The position numbers and the translations under genes are program-made. From Betaproteobacteria bacterium RIFCSPLOWO2_12_FULL_62_58 (GTDB lineage Bacteria; Pseudomonadota; Gammaproteobacteria; Burkholderiales; SG8-41): DNA of 39,480 nt. The notes beneath the pieces were generated by a model that was given only the letters and a program-made list of their open reading frames with translations, ran no database searches and was not told where the DNA came from. This document shows positions 15,313 through 23,421 of the stretch, piece by piece. The stretch is taken from assembly GCA_001772005.1 (NCBI GenBank), contig MERI01000196.1:1-39480 (forward strand), in the 5' to 3' direction. Position 1 is the stretch's first letter; each line of letters begins with the position of its first letter.

Positions 15313-16269
15313 ATGAAGCGCATTATTCTTTTTTTCGCAGCGATCCTGCTGCTGTATCCGGCATGGGGCTGGGCCGCAAGCCAGGACAAGTTCGCCCTGC
15401 CGCAGCCCTACCTTAACTGGGAAAACCAGTACCTCAAGGAATTCCCCGAACTGCAGCGCCTGATGGACGTCATGGTGGAAACGTCCACGCGCCAGCTCAA
15501 GGATCCCTCGCAGGACATCCTGCACAACCGGGTCTGCTCCGCACTGGCGCACCGGATGGCCACGGACATGAAGCTGCGCTCCGCGGACCGCAAGCTCGCG
15601 ATCGTCACCGATCTTCTGCACAACATCAGCAAGGAAGAACGGCCGATGGTCCTGACGGATGCCAAAGTCCTGAAACAGGCATCCGATCTCGTGGCCCGGT
15701 TGCGCAAGGAGAAGCAACTGACCGGATCGCCCGCTTTCTGGACCGACCCGGCGCTGTTCAGCAACAAGGCGATCGGCGCCAATCTGTCGCTGATCCACCA
15801 CATTACAGGCGCCATTACCGCGGGCGAGATATTGAAGTCGATCAAAGGGTATTCGGCTCGCGATATCGCGCGCGTGCAGACCGCCATCTTGGGCCATTCC
15901 ACCGGCTACTGGTATTTCCGCAAGTCGATAGACGACGCGGCGAAGCAGCCCGAGGCCTGGCGGAAGGTATATCCCGAGCCGGAAAGCGACATCGCGAAGA
16001 TCGCGCACGACGGCGACCTCATTTCGCAGTTCGAGCCAGAATCGGTAGTGCCGGAACACAGCAAATGGCGCGTGCTCGCCGCCAAGCGCTGGGGCGCGAA
16101 AGGGACGGTGGAAGAAGCGCACGTCGTCTACTACGTGTTTCAGCGGCTGTTCGAGGATCTCGCGCGGCAGGAGTGGAACAAGATCGAGCCGGCACTCATC
16201 AAGCTCATGGACCTGAAAACCGGCGCGGATCCGGTCAAGGTGCTGGGCGTGCCGAAAGCATTTCAGTAG
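15313..16269 (+). CDS. Secreted HD-domain-like protein of unknown function
   Basis: 318 aa with a signal peptide (MKRIILFFAAILLLYPAWGWA), so probably periplasmic. AGGAGG is 6 nt before the ATG. The mature part is helical. Its His pattern recalls an HD phosphohydrolase: H71 (DILHNRVCSALAH), H103 (VTDLLHNISKEE), H162/H163 (LIHHITGAITAGEIL) and H195 (AILGHSTGYWYF). The family's HD doublet is HN here (H103-N104), so metal chemistry may be lost or altered. It sits between the binding-protein and ATPase genes of an ABC importer, an unusual place, so a role in processing or sensing the imported ligand is possible. I do not recognise the exact family. Confidence 0.6.
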   Translation: MKRIILFFAAILLLYPAWGWAASQDKFALPQPYLNWENQYLKEFPELQRLMDVMVETSTRQLKDPSQDILHNRVCSALAHRMATDMKLRSADRKLAIVTDLLHNISKEERPMVLTDAKVLKQASDLVARLRKEKQLTGSPAFWTDPALFSNKAIGANLSLIHHITGAITAGEILKSIKGYSARDIARVQTAILGHSTGYWYFRKSIDDAAKQPEAWRKVYPEPESDIAKIAHDGDLISQFEPESVVPEHSKWRVLAAKRWGAKGTVEEAHVVYYVFQRLFEDLARQEWNKIEPALIKLMDLKTGADPVKVLGVPKAFQ

Positions 16270-16363
16270 TGCGAATCGGCAGCTTCGAGACTGATCGCTG
16301 CAGGTCAGGGTGCCGCCATGTGGAGGCAAACCCCGTACGAGCCTGATCTATGTCAGGAAATCC

Positions 16364-17449
16364 ATGGAAATCCGGATCCGGGGCGTCAGCAAGTACTATT
16401 TTTCCCAAGGCAAAACGATCAAGGCCCTAGATGGTGTCGATCTGACCATCCCGGCCAACCAGATATTCACGCTGTTGGGGCCCAGCGGCTGCGGCAAAAC
16501 CACGCTGCTTCGCTGCATCGTCGGCCTGGAGGCTCCCGATACGGGGGAAATCAGTATCGGGGACGAAGTCGTCTGGTCGAAGGAGAAGAACATCAGCATC
16601 CCGCCGGAGAAGCGGGGACTCGGCATGGTGTTTCAGACCTACGCGATCTGGCCGCACATGAACGTCTTCGACAATGTGGCCTACCCGCTCCAGGTCAGGA
16701 ACCTTCCCAAGGATATCATCCGCGACAAGGTGGAGAAGACGCTGCGCTTCGTGCGGCTGGAAGGCTTTGAAAAGCGCCCGGCGACCAAGCTCTCCGGAGG
16801 CCAGCAGCAGCGCGTCGCGCTCGCCCGGGCCCTGGTAGCCGAGCCCAAGGTCATCCTGTTTGATGAACCCTTGAGCAACCTGGACGCCAAGCTCCGGGAG
16901 GAAACGCGCAAGGAACTGAAGGCCTTTCTGGGGAAGCTGCAGATCACCGCGGTGTATGTAACGCACGACCGCATCGAAGCCCTGGCGCTTTCGGACACCA
17001 TCGCGATCATGCGCGCCGGACAGATCGTCGAGGTGGGTTCCCCTCAGAAGATTTACTTCGACGCGGACCACGAATTCGTGGCGGATTTCATCGGCCGCGC
17101 CAACCTCGTCAAGGCCACGGTGCGCGCGCAGGACGCCGACTATACCGTGGTCGATTGCGGAATGGGAACGATCGCTTGCCAGCGTCGCGACTTCGCCATC
17201 GGGAGCGAAGTCACGCTGTGCCTGCGGCCGGAGTTCATCCGGCTGGTGAGGGGCGAGGGCGCCGCCGGAAAGAACGTGGTCAATGGTCGCATCGAGTCCC
17301 TGGTCTTCGTCGGCGAGGCCTATGAAGCGGAGATCCGGGTCGGCAACGAACTCCTGCTCGCGAAGTTCGATTCGGACGTGAATCTCAGCGCGGGCGATGC
17401 GGTGAGCTTCACCCTGGATCCCGCTCACTGCCTGCTCGTCTCCATTTGA
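16364..17449 (+). CDS. ABC transporter ATP-binding protein (Fbp/Pot-like)
   Basis: 361 aa. Walker A is GPSGCGKTT, the Q-loop is VFQTYAIWPHM, the ABC signature is LSGGQQQRVALARAL, and Walker B is VILFDEPLSNLDAKLR. The H-loop reads YVTHDRIEAL, with Arg where Gln is usual after THD. A C-terminal TOBE-type domain (about 270-361) ends with FTLDPAHCLLV. This is the CUT1/iron/polyamine type of importer ATPase and should power the permease encoded 12 bp downstream. I chose ATG 16364 because the homology starts at MEIRIRGVSKYY and CAGGA lies 6-7 nt upstream. The open frame extends to 16310 without support. Confidence 0.88.
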   Translation: MEIRIRGVSKYYFSQGKTIKALDGVDLTIPANQIFTLLGPSGCGKTTLLRCIVGLEAPDTGEISIGDEVVWSKEKNISIPPEKRGLGMVFQTYAIWPHMNVFDNVAYPLQVRNLPKDIIRDKVEKTLRFVRLEGFEKRPATKLSGGQQQRVALARALVAEPKVILFDEPLSNLDAKLREETRKELKAFLGKLQITAVYVTHDRIEALALSDTIAIMRAGQIVEVGSPQKIYFDADHEFVADFIGRANLVKATVRAQDADYTVVDCGMGTIACQRRDFAIGSEVTLCLRPEFIRLVRGEGAAGKNVVNGRIESLVFVGEAYEAEIRVGNELLLAKFDSDVNLSAGDAVSFTLDPAHCLLVSI

Positions 17450-17461
17450 AGTTCGACGGCG

Positions 17462-19147
17462 ATGGATCAGAGCCGATCGAAACTGACTTACTCGCTGGTT
17501 ATCATCGTCGGCTTCCTCACGGTGTGCCCGGTGGTGATGCTCGCCCTCGGGAGCGTTTCCGAGGGGCTGACCGCATTCGGCGATTTCACGCCGGACAAGT
17601 ACATCGAGGCTTATACCGACCCCGCCCTGCTCGACGTGATGGTCAACACCGTCATCTTCGTCCTCGGCTCTTCGGTGCTCGCCACGGTGCTGGCGCTGTT
17701 CCTCGCGTATCTCAATACGCGCACCGACATTCCCTTCAAGTTCCTGTTCAAGGTGCTCTCGATCATCCCGATGATGATCCCGCACCTGCTCTTCTCGGTG
17801 AGCTGGGCGCTGCTGCTCAATCCCTCCAATGGGATGATGAACATCGTGCTCAAGAACGCGTTCTCCCTGGAAAGCGCGCCATTCAACATCTATTCCCTCC
17901 ACGGAATGATCCTGGTGGAAGCGCTGCTCGATCTGCCCATCGCCTACCTCATCATCGCGCCCGCCATGGCGTCCTTCGACGTGGCGCTGGAGGAATCATC
18001 GCGCGTCTTCGGCGCCGGCACGTGGCGCACGCTCCTGCGCGTGACGCTGCCCGTGCTTCGGCCCGCGATCCTGGCGGCCTTCATCCTCGGGGTCGTGCGC
18101 AGCCTCGCCTCCTTTGCCGTGCCTTCGGTGCTCGGCATGCCCGGACGGGTGAACGTCCTGGCGACGCATCTGTACGAGATGATCGCGCTGGGCTTCGCCA
18201 CCGATTACGGCAAGGCGGCGGCCGTCGGCATGAGCGTGCTCGCAACATCGGTGACGCTGATCTACGTCTACCGCGCCCTCACCGCGGAAAGCGAGAAATA
18301 CGTGACCATCGCCGGCCGCGGCTACCGTCCGACCATGATCGAGCTGGGCAAGGCGCGGATTCCGCTGTTCACCATCGTGGCCGTGCTCTCGCTCTTCATG
18401 ATCGTGCTGCCAGTGGCGGTCCTGCTCTATACGTCGTTCGTGCCCTATACCATGGTGCCGAGCGCCCGCGCGTTTTCGCTCATGAGCCTGAAACACTGGA
18501 GCGACGTGCTGCGGGATCCCCTCTCGCTGCTTGCGTTGAAGAACAGCCTGTTCCTCGCGCTCGCGGGCGCGACGCTCGGGGTGGCACTCTCCATCTTCGT
18601 GGGCTATGCCATCGTGAAGGTGAAGACGCGGGCGTCGGGCATCCTCGAGTCGTTGAGCTTCCTGTCGTTTTCCTTTCCCGGCATCGTGATCGGCGTGGGA
18701 TTCATGTGGTTCTTCGTGCAGACGCCGCTCTACGCCACGATCTGGGCGCTGCTCATCGGCTACGTCGCGACCTACCTGCCCTACGGCGTCCGGCCCATGG
18801 CGAGCGCGTTCGTCCAGGTGCACGCGCATCTGGAGGAATCGTCGCTGGTGTGCGGCGCGAGCTATCTGACGACCATGCGCCGGATCATCGTGCCGCTCCT
18901 CATTCCCGGCATCGTTTCGGCGTGGATCCTCATGGCCACCATGTTCGTGCGGGAGCTCACCTTGTCCGTGGTGCTCTCGCGGCCGGGCACCGAGGTGCTT
19001 GCGGTTCAGATCCTGCGCTTCGCCGACGATGGCCTGTGGGGCAAGCTTTCGGCCCTGGGCATCATTATGATCCTCATCTCGACGACGCTTGTGGTCCTGG
19101 CCACGCTCGTCGGCGCACAGTTCAAGGCCGTAGAGGGCGGAGGCTAG
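17462..19147 (+). CDS. ABC transporter permease, fused two-domain (FbpB/AfuB type)
   Basis: 561 aa with about twelve hydrophobic segments in two homologous halves, each a binding-protein-dependent permease domain. The two EAA loops are visible: EESSRVFGAGTWRTLLRVTLP (near 180) and EESSLVCGASYLTTMRRI (near 460). Such double-length permeases are typical of ferric-iron and related importers and act without a second permease subunit. The gene starts 12 bp after the ATPase stop. It is followed after 34 bp by a small gene that may be part of the same transcript. Confidence 0.88.
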   Translation: MDQSRSKLTYSLVIIVGFLTVCPVVMLALGSVSEGLTAFGDFTPDKYIEAYTDPALLDVMVNTVIFVLGSSVLATVLALFLAYLNTRTDIPFKFLFKVLSIIPMMIPHLLFSVSWALLLNPSNGMMNIVLKNAFSLESAPFNIYSLHGMILVEALLDLPIAYLIIAPAMASFDVALEESSRVFGAGTWRTLLRVTLPVLRPAILAAFILGVVRSLASFAVPSVLGMPGRVNVLATHLYEMIALGFATDYGKAAAVGMSVLATSVTLIYVYRALTAESEKYVTIAGRGYRPTMIELGKARIPLFTIVAVLSLFMIVLPVAVLLYTSFVPYTMVPSARAFSLMSLKHWSDVLRDPLSLLALKNSLFLALAGATLGVALSIFVGYAIVKVKTRASGILESLSFLSFSFPGIVIGVGFMWFFVQTPLYATIWALLIGYVATYLPYGVRPMASAFVQVHAHLEESSLVCGASYLTTMRRIIVPLLIPGIVSAWILMATMFVRELTLSVVLSRPGTEVLAVQILRFADDGLWGKLSALGIIMILISTTLVVLATLVGAQFKAVEGGG

Positions 19148-19181
19148 CTTCCATCGGCCAGCCTGCGAAAGGATTAATGCC

Positions 19182-19472
19182 ATGGCGAAAATGTCACCGG
19201 AGCAGGTCGATCAAAGACTCGTTGGCGCCGATTCGGTCGAGGCGGTGATAGCGGTCGTTCGAGATTATGTCGCGCAGTGGGACCCGCATGAACTCGCCAG
19301 GCTGCCGGAGAACTGTCGTCCTGACGCTGTGGAGAGCGCCGAGGATGTTCAGTGGTGGGCCGATACGTTCGCCGTCGAGTATCAGGCTGGCGAGATCGTC
19401 AGCCGCGAACTGCAGGAAATGCACGACTTCTTCCAGTCTGCTGCGATGAGAATCCGGCAAATCAGGCCGTAG
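19182..19472 (+). CDS. Small hypothetical protein (96 aa)
   Basis: A soluble, acidic, probably helical protein with no signal peptide. It contains SVEAVIAVVRDYVAQWDPHELARLP in its first half and QWWADTFAVEYQAGEIVSRELQEM in its second. AAGGATTAATGCC precedes the ATG, giving a usable ribosome-binding site. I do not recognise the family. Its position 34 bp after the importer permease suggests co-transcription. A small hairpin (19475-19490) follows the stop codon. Confidence 0.6.
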   Translation: MAKMSPEQVDQRLVGADSVEAVIAVVRDYVAQWDPHELARLPENCRPDAVESAEDVQWWADTFAVEYQAGEIVSRELQEMHDFFQSAAMRIRQIRP

Positions 19473-19474
19473 CG

Positions 19475-19490
19475 TGGGCATTCATGCCCA
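19475..19490. other. Short hairpin after the importer operon
   Basis: TGGGCA-TTCA-TGCCCA, a perfect six-base-pair stem with a four-base loop starting 2 bp after the stop of the 96-aa gene. No T-run follows, so termination is uncertain. Confidence 0.4.
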
Positions 19491-19568
19491 TCATCGATGG
19501 AGATCACCCGGCGGGCCAATATCCACCCTGCGACCGCTGATAAGAGATCACGTGCCGGATGAGAACCT

Positions 19569-20021
19569 TTATCTGCCCTGCGCTACGGGTGTGGTTGGTG
19601 CCGGACGGCCGCCACTCACGCTCTCCGCCCACGCGAGAATTGGCTGCAGCCGCGGCGGAGCGAGCTTTTGCGCGTCGTCAAAACCGACCCAACGGTACTC
19701 GTGGTGCTCGGGGCGTCCAAGCTCGGTGCTGAGGGGCAGTGTGACATCGCCGCGCGACGACTCGGCCAGGTAGTAGCGCGCGACCTTCCCGCCGCGATAG
19801 GGCGCGGTTTCGCAAAAACTCTCCCCCCAGCGCGTATCGAGCATCGCAAGCGAAGTTTCCTCCTGCACTTCTCTGAGCGCGGCAGCAAGCGGGCTCTCCC
19901 CCGCTTCGACTTCACCCTTTGGAAAATCCCAGTTGCGATAGGCGCGCAACATCAGGCAGCGCCAGGCGCCGCCAAAGCGCCGAAGCACCACGACGCCCGC
20001 AGAGAATTTCGTCGACTTCAC
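19569..20021 (-). CDS. NUDIX hydrolase
   Basis: 150 aa. The Nudix box is G-EVEAG-E-SPLAAAL-RE-VQ-EE-TSL (residues about 35-57), matching GX5EX7REUXEEXGU except Ser for the last Gly. N-terminal SAGVVVLRRFGGAWRCLMLRAY followed by WDFPKGE is typical of Ap4A/dinucleoside-polyphosphate and related hydrolases. It probably clears nucleotide by-products in the cytosol; the substrate is not determinable. It is convergent with the importer operon and lies downstream of the ZIP remnant on the same strand. Confidence 0.85.
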   Translation of the reverse strand: MKSTKFSAGVVVLRRFGGAWRCLMLRAYRNWDFPKGEVEAGESPLAAALREVQEETSLAMLDTRWGESFCETAPYRGGKVARYYLAESSRGDVTLPLSTELGRPEHHEYRWVGFDDAQKLAPPRLQPILAWAESVSGGRPAPTTPVAQGR

Positions 20022-20130
20022 GCCGCTGAGTTTTCCATCTCTGATTGCGACTGCACCCGCGCCGTGTCCTCTCCGCCGAACAAGAAGAATAGCTCCTGAT
20101 TTTGCACCGAATTTTCATGAGCAACGAAGC

Positions 20131-20466
20131 TCATGGACCCGCCTGTCCGATGTAGCCGACCATCATGCGGGCGAGAAACCAGTAGACCGGGACGCTCACG
20201 ATCACTCCTCCAAGATACGAGCCGATGTGGCGATAGCGTCTTGCCATCGGTACCAGCTCATGGATCGAGACGAACAGCATTGCGCCCGCGGCGAAGGCCA
20301 TGAAGTGGGCGTTCAAGGAAGGCGCGATCCCTATTGCCACCAATCCGATGATCGCGCCCAGAGGCTCGGCCAACGCAGAGAGCAGCGCCGCGCCAAACAG
20401 AAAGCTTCTGCTCCGGAGCATCATGGCCGGCACCGACATGGCGAACTCGTCCGGCAGGCAGGTGGA
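20131..20466 (-). pseudogene. ZIP-family metal transporter, C-terminal half only
   Basis: Encodes LPDEFAMSVPAM, SALAEPLGAIIGLVAIG and FAAGAMLFVSIHELVPMARR, followed by two hydrophobic segments. These are the second half of a ZIP/GufA-type transporter: the 'HN.PEE.A..VP' helix, the 'LAEP.GA..G' helix and the E/H metal-site helix. The frame is closed upstream by TAG at 20467-20469, in the middle of the first metal-site helix, so the N-terminal ~130-150 residues are missing. An internal ATG at 20439 leaves 102 aa open. I consider it a remnant; a functional half-transporter is unlikely. Confidence 0.7.
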
Positions 20467-20585
20467 CTATTTATGTGGCTCGCTACCGAAACCATGGTCG
20501 GGGTGGCGCTCCTTGCGACCGCCATCACGATCGAGGTTGCCGGCCTTGCGCTCGAGCACTGCTCGGACAAATCGTAGGACCATCT

Positions 20586-20867
20586 TCACGTTTTCCAGCA
20601 TTCCGTGCCTCTTCCCGTGAGAAACCGTTCACCTTTCCGTGTAAGCTTCCACAGGCGCGGGCGGTTCCGGAAGAGACACGATTGCTGCAACGGGCAGCGC
20701 TCACACGGTTGCCCGCAGCCGGCGACGACTTCGTCGAGATAACCCAGGCGCTCGAGTTCCTCGATCATGTGGCGGGCTTGTTGCGGGCTCGCATGCAGCG
20801 CCCGTCCCAGTCGTGCGATGTCGACCGTGCCCTGTGCGACCGTCATACGCAAGAGCCTCCTAAACAT
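20586..20867 (-). CDS. feoC: FeoC-like winged-helix protein with Cys cluster
   Basis: 93 aa. The N-terminal half is a winged helix (DIARLGRALHASPQQARHMI, then EELERLGYLDEV). C51, C55, C58 and C64 form C-x3-C-x2-C-x5-C, the arrangement proposed to hold an Fe-S cluster in FeoC. The start ATG at 20867 overlaps the 3' end of feoB by 8 bp, so it is coupled to the transporter. FeoC probably modulates FeoB stability or senses oxygen and iron. The basic tail after residue 65 (RNRPRLWKLTRKGERFL) is longer than in E. coli FeoC. Confidence 0.78.
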   Translation of the reverse strand: MFRRLLRMTVAQGTVDIARLGRALHASPQQARHMIEELERLGYLDEVVAGCGQPCERCPLQQSCLFRNRPRLWKLTRKGERFLTGRGTECWKT

Positions 20868-22887
20868 GGGCTATCCCAAGGCCGAACAGGCGGCAGAGCT
20901 GGTAGAGGAGTGTCGCCGCGCTCAAGGCGATGACGAGCAGCAACGCCACGCTGAACAGCGTCCAGCGCCAGCTACCGGTCTCCTGGCGCATGACCGCGAC
21001 CGTGGCCGCGCATGGGATGAACAACATCGTGGCGGCGAGAAATGACAGCGCCGCAGCCGGAGACACCCGCGCGGCGAGCATCCCGGCGAGGCCAGCACTC
21101 TGCGCCCCGGCGCCGTACAGGATGCCGAGAACGGCAATCGCGTTCTCCTTGGCGATGAAGCTGCCGAGCAGCGCCACCAGCATCCGCCAGTCCATACCCA
21201 TGAGTTGTCCGAGCGGTGCGAGCCATTGCCCGAAGCGGGCGAGGTAGCTCGTCTCGAGCGTCGGGCCAGGAAGACTCGCGAGGGTCCAGATGGCCGCCGA
21301 CACCAGCACGATGATGGTCCCGGCGCGGCGCAGGAACGCCCAGGTGTTGTGCCATACAAACATGCCGATCGTGCGCGCGCTCGGTACGTGGTAGAGCGGC
21401 AACTCCATGATGAAGGCGGCGTGCTGGCCGCGAAACAGGGTGCGGTTGAGCAGCACTCCGACCAGCGCCAGCACCATGAGGTTGAGCGCCACCAGGCCGG
21501 CCGCAAACACGAACGCTTGGCGGCCGAAGAACACCGGCGTCAGGAACGCGAGCACCGTGAGCCGCGCGCTGCACGGCACCAGCGGCGCGAGCAGAATGGT
21601 GAGGAGCCGCCCGCCTGGCGATTCGATCACGCGCGCGCCTATCACTGCCGGCACGTTGCAGCCGAAGCCGAGGAACAGCGGCAGGAAGCTTTTACCGTGC
21701 AGGCCGAGCGAATGCATGAAGCGGTCCATGACGTAGGCGGCGCGCGCGAGATAGCCGGTGTCTTCCAGCAGCGCCATCATGGCGAAGAACACGGCGAGGA
21801 TCGGCACGAAGGTGACGACGATGCCGGCGCCGCCCAGCACGCCGCGGGTCGCGAGGTCCCCCAGCCACACCGGCGCATCGGCGAGCAGGGCGGCGACCTG
21901 GCGCTGCAGCGGTGCGAGCACGCTCGCCTCGAGCCATGCCTGCACCGGCGCCGCGAGCGCAAAGGTGACCCAGAAACTCAGCGCGAAGACCGCGAGTAGC
22001 AGCAGCAAACCCCACAGCGGATGCACCGCGATCCGGTCCAGCCGGTCGGTGAAACTGATCTGCCCAAGGCGCGGCCGCGTCACCGCCGCGCGCACCATGC
22101 GCCCGATCCACTCGTAGCGGCCGCCGGCGATGTCGAGCACCGCGTCTTCGTGCTGCGCGAGCAGCGTCGCGATCGGCTGCCATGCGGCGTCCGGGAGCCA
22201 GGTGCGCGCCAGGTCCGTAATCTCGCCATCGCCTTCCAGGAGCTTGAGCGCCACCCAGTCGCTGTCATACGGGCGCGGCACGTGCGTGCCGAGCAGCGTC
22301 CGGACTTGCGCAAGCACGTCGCGGTGCGGCACGGCAATTTCCGGGCGCACGGGTCGAAACGCATCGGGCGTGCGCGCGAGCGTTTCGGCGGCCGCGATCA
22401 GCTCGGTCACCCCCTGGTTGCGACTCGCCACGAGCGGCACCACTGCCAACCCCAGGGCCGCGGCCAGCACGTGCGGCTCAATATCGACGCCCTCATTTCT
22501 TGCCACATCCATCATGTTGAGCCCGAGCACCACCGGCACCGGCAGGATCAGCAGCTCGGCAAGCAGGTAGAGATTGCGCTCGAGGGCCGCGGCGTTCGCG
22601 ACCATTACCACTATGTCCGGATGCTCCTTGATAATGAAGTCGCGCGCGATCCGCTCCCCTTCCCAGTTGGCACTCAGGCTGTAGGTGCCCGGCAGGTCAA
22701 CGACGCGCAGTTCCACACCGTCGCGGACCAGCGTGCCCTCCTTGCGCTCCACGGTCTTGCCCGGCCAGTTGCCGACGTGCTGGGAAAGGCCGGTGAGCAG
22801 GTTGAAGATCGTCGATTTGCCGACGTTTGGCTGGCCGGCGAGCGCCACCACGATGGCCCTTCGCTCCTTGCGCAGCGGCTCGCTCAC
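20860..22887 (-). CDS. feoB: Ferrous iron transporter FeoB
   Basis: 675 aa. The N-terminal G domain has G1 GQPNVGKS at 18-25, G3 DLPGTYSL near 64, and NMMD as G4. A helical GDI-like region reaches about 280. The membrane domain contains two Gate-type repeats, with the conserved FLGFGCNVPAVIGARV and LVPCSARLTVLAFLTPVFFG segments carrying the transport Cys residues. It imports Fe2+ across the inner membrane under low oxygen. The protein is shorter than E. coli FeoB (773 aa) but complete in motifs. It overlaps feoA by 4 bp and feoC by 8 bp. Confidence 0.93.
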   Translation of the reverse strand: MSEPLRKERRAIVVALAGQPNVGKSTIFNLLTGLSQHVGNWPGKTVERKEGTLVRDGVELRVVDLPGTYSLSANWEGERIARDFIIKEHPDIVVMVANAAALERNLYLLAELLILPVPVVLGLNMMDVARNEGVDIEPHVLAAALGLAVVPLVASRNQGVTELIAAAETLARTPDAFRPVRPEIAVPHRDVLAQVRTLLGTHVPRPYDSDWVALKLLEGDGEITDLARTWLPDAAWQPIATLLAQHEDAVLDIAGGRYEWIGRMVRAAVTRPRLGQISFTDRLDRIAVHPLWGLLLLLAVFALSFWVTFALAAPVQAWLEASVLAPLQRQVAALLADAPVWLGDLATRGVLGGAGIVVTFVPILAVFFAMMALLEDTGYLARAAYVMDRFMHSLGLHGKSFLPLFLGFGCNVPAVIGARVIESPGGRLLTILLAPLVPCSARLTVLAFLTPVFFGRQAFVFAAGLVALNLMVLALVGVLLNRTLFRGQHAAFIMELPLYHVPSARTIGMFVWHNTWAFLRRAGTIIVLVSAAIWTLASLPGPTLETSYLARFGQWLAPLGQLMGMDWRMLVALLGSFIAKENAIAVLGILYGAGAQSAGLAGMLAARVSPAAALSFLAATMLFIPCAATVAVMRQETGSWRWTLFSVALLLVIALSAATLLYQLCRLFGLGIAHV

Positions 22888-23126
22888 GAAGCCACCTCGA
22901 CTAGGATCTTGACCGCCTCGCCGCGCCCAAGCGCGATGCGAGTATCGCGCACCCGCACCAGTAGCGGCCCGCGGCCGCGATTCTGCAACACCTCGACCGG
23001 CGTGCCCGCGACCAGCCCCATGGCGGTCAGGCGACTCATAAGCTCCTGGCCGCCGCGCAACGCCCGCACCACCGCGCGCTTCCCAGTCGGGAGCTCAGCG
23101 AGAGACACGGCCGGCGGGCGGTTCAT
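22884..23126 (-). CDS. feoA: Ferrous iron transport protein A
   Basis: 80 aa, an SH3-like FeoA domain: SLAELPTGKRAVVRALRGG, LMSRLTAMGLVAGTPVEVL, then RIALGRGEAVKILVEV. It is a cytosolic partner required for FeoB-mediated Fe2+ uptake. I chose ATG 23126 because GAGG lies 5 nt upstream. ATG 23150 would add eight residues and overlaps the stop of the small reading frame before it as ATGA, so both starts may matter. It ends inside the feoB start (ATGA overlap). Confidence 0.88.
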   Translation of the reverse strand: MNRPPAVSLAELPTGKRAVVRALRGGQELMSRLTAMGLVAGTPVEVLQNRGRGPLLVRVRDTRIALGRGEAVKILVEVAS

Positions 23127-23146
23127 GGGTTCCTCGCGTGCATCAC

Positions 23147-23421
23147 TCATGGCAGCTCGATCACGGCGCCGCAGCCGCCCGCGATAAAGTCGTCGCCCCA
23201 GGCCGCGCGAAACATGGCAATCGCCTCGTCGCCAGTGCAGTGGCTGGGCGCGGTATCGCCGCGCCAGGACACGAAGCACGCCTTGAGCACATGCTCGGTG
23301 CACAGGGCATGCGGCTCGCGCGTGTCCGGGCGGTAGTAGTAGAGTGCGATGCCGCGTTCCGACGCCCGCCGGCGGCCGTTTGGCGCTTCGTTACGCGCGA
23401 GTCCGACGAGTTTTGTGCCAC
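23147..23421 (-). pseudogene. Small Cys-rich reading frame before feoA, apparently frameshifted or lacking a start
   Basis: Read leftward in the frame that stops at TGA 23149-23147, the sequence gives GIALYYYRPDTREPHALC, TEHVLKACFVSWRGD, HCTGDEAIAMFRAAWGDD and FIAGGCGAVIELP. Composition and spacing look like a real protein. That frame has no ATG, GTG or TTG near its beginning. A GTG at 23421 with AGGAGG 8 nt upstream opens a different frame (MAQNSSDSRVTKRQT). A single frameshift near 23360 would join the two into a protein of about 90 aa. The stop overlaps a feoA ATG. It may be a decayed gene, a sequencing error or, less likely, programmed frameshifting. Function unknown. Confidence 0.45.

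Noticed and set aside
16343-16356. FNR-like palindrome CTGAT-CTAT-GTCAG before the ABC ATPase gene
   Set aside because: Both outer bases of the half-sites are wrong and it lies inside the operon only 8 bp before the ATPase start.
16427-17902. 491-aa open frame on the - strand opposite the ABC ATPase and permease genes
   Set aside because: Antisense shadow; the + strand frames carry complete ABC motifs and good start sites.
17446-19248. 600-aa open frame overlapping the permease in another frame
   Set aside because: Arg/Ala/Pro-rich out-of-frame reading; the 17462 frame has the two permease domains with EAA loops.
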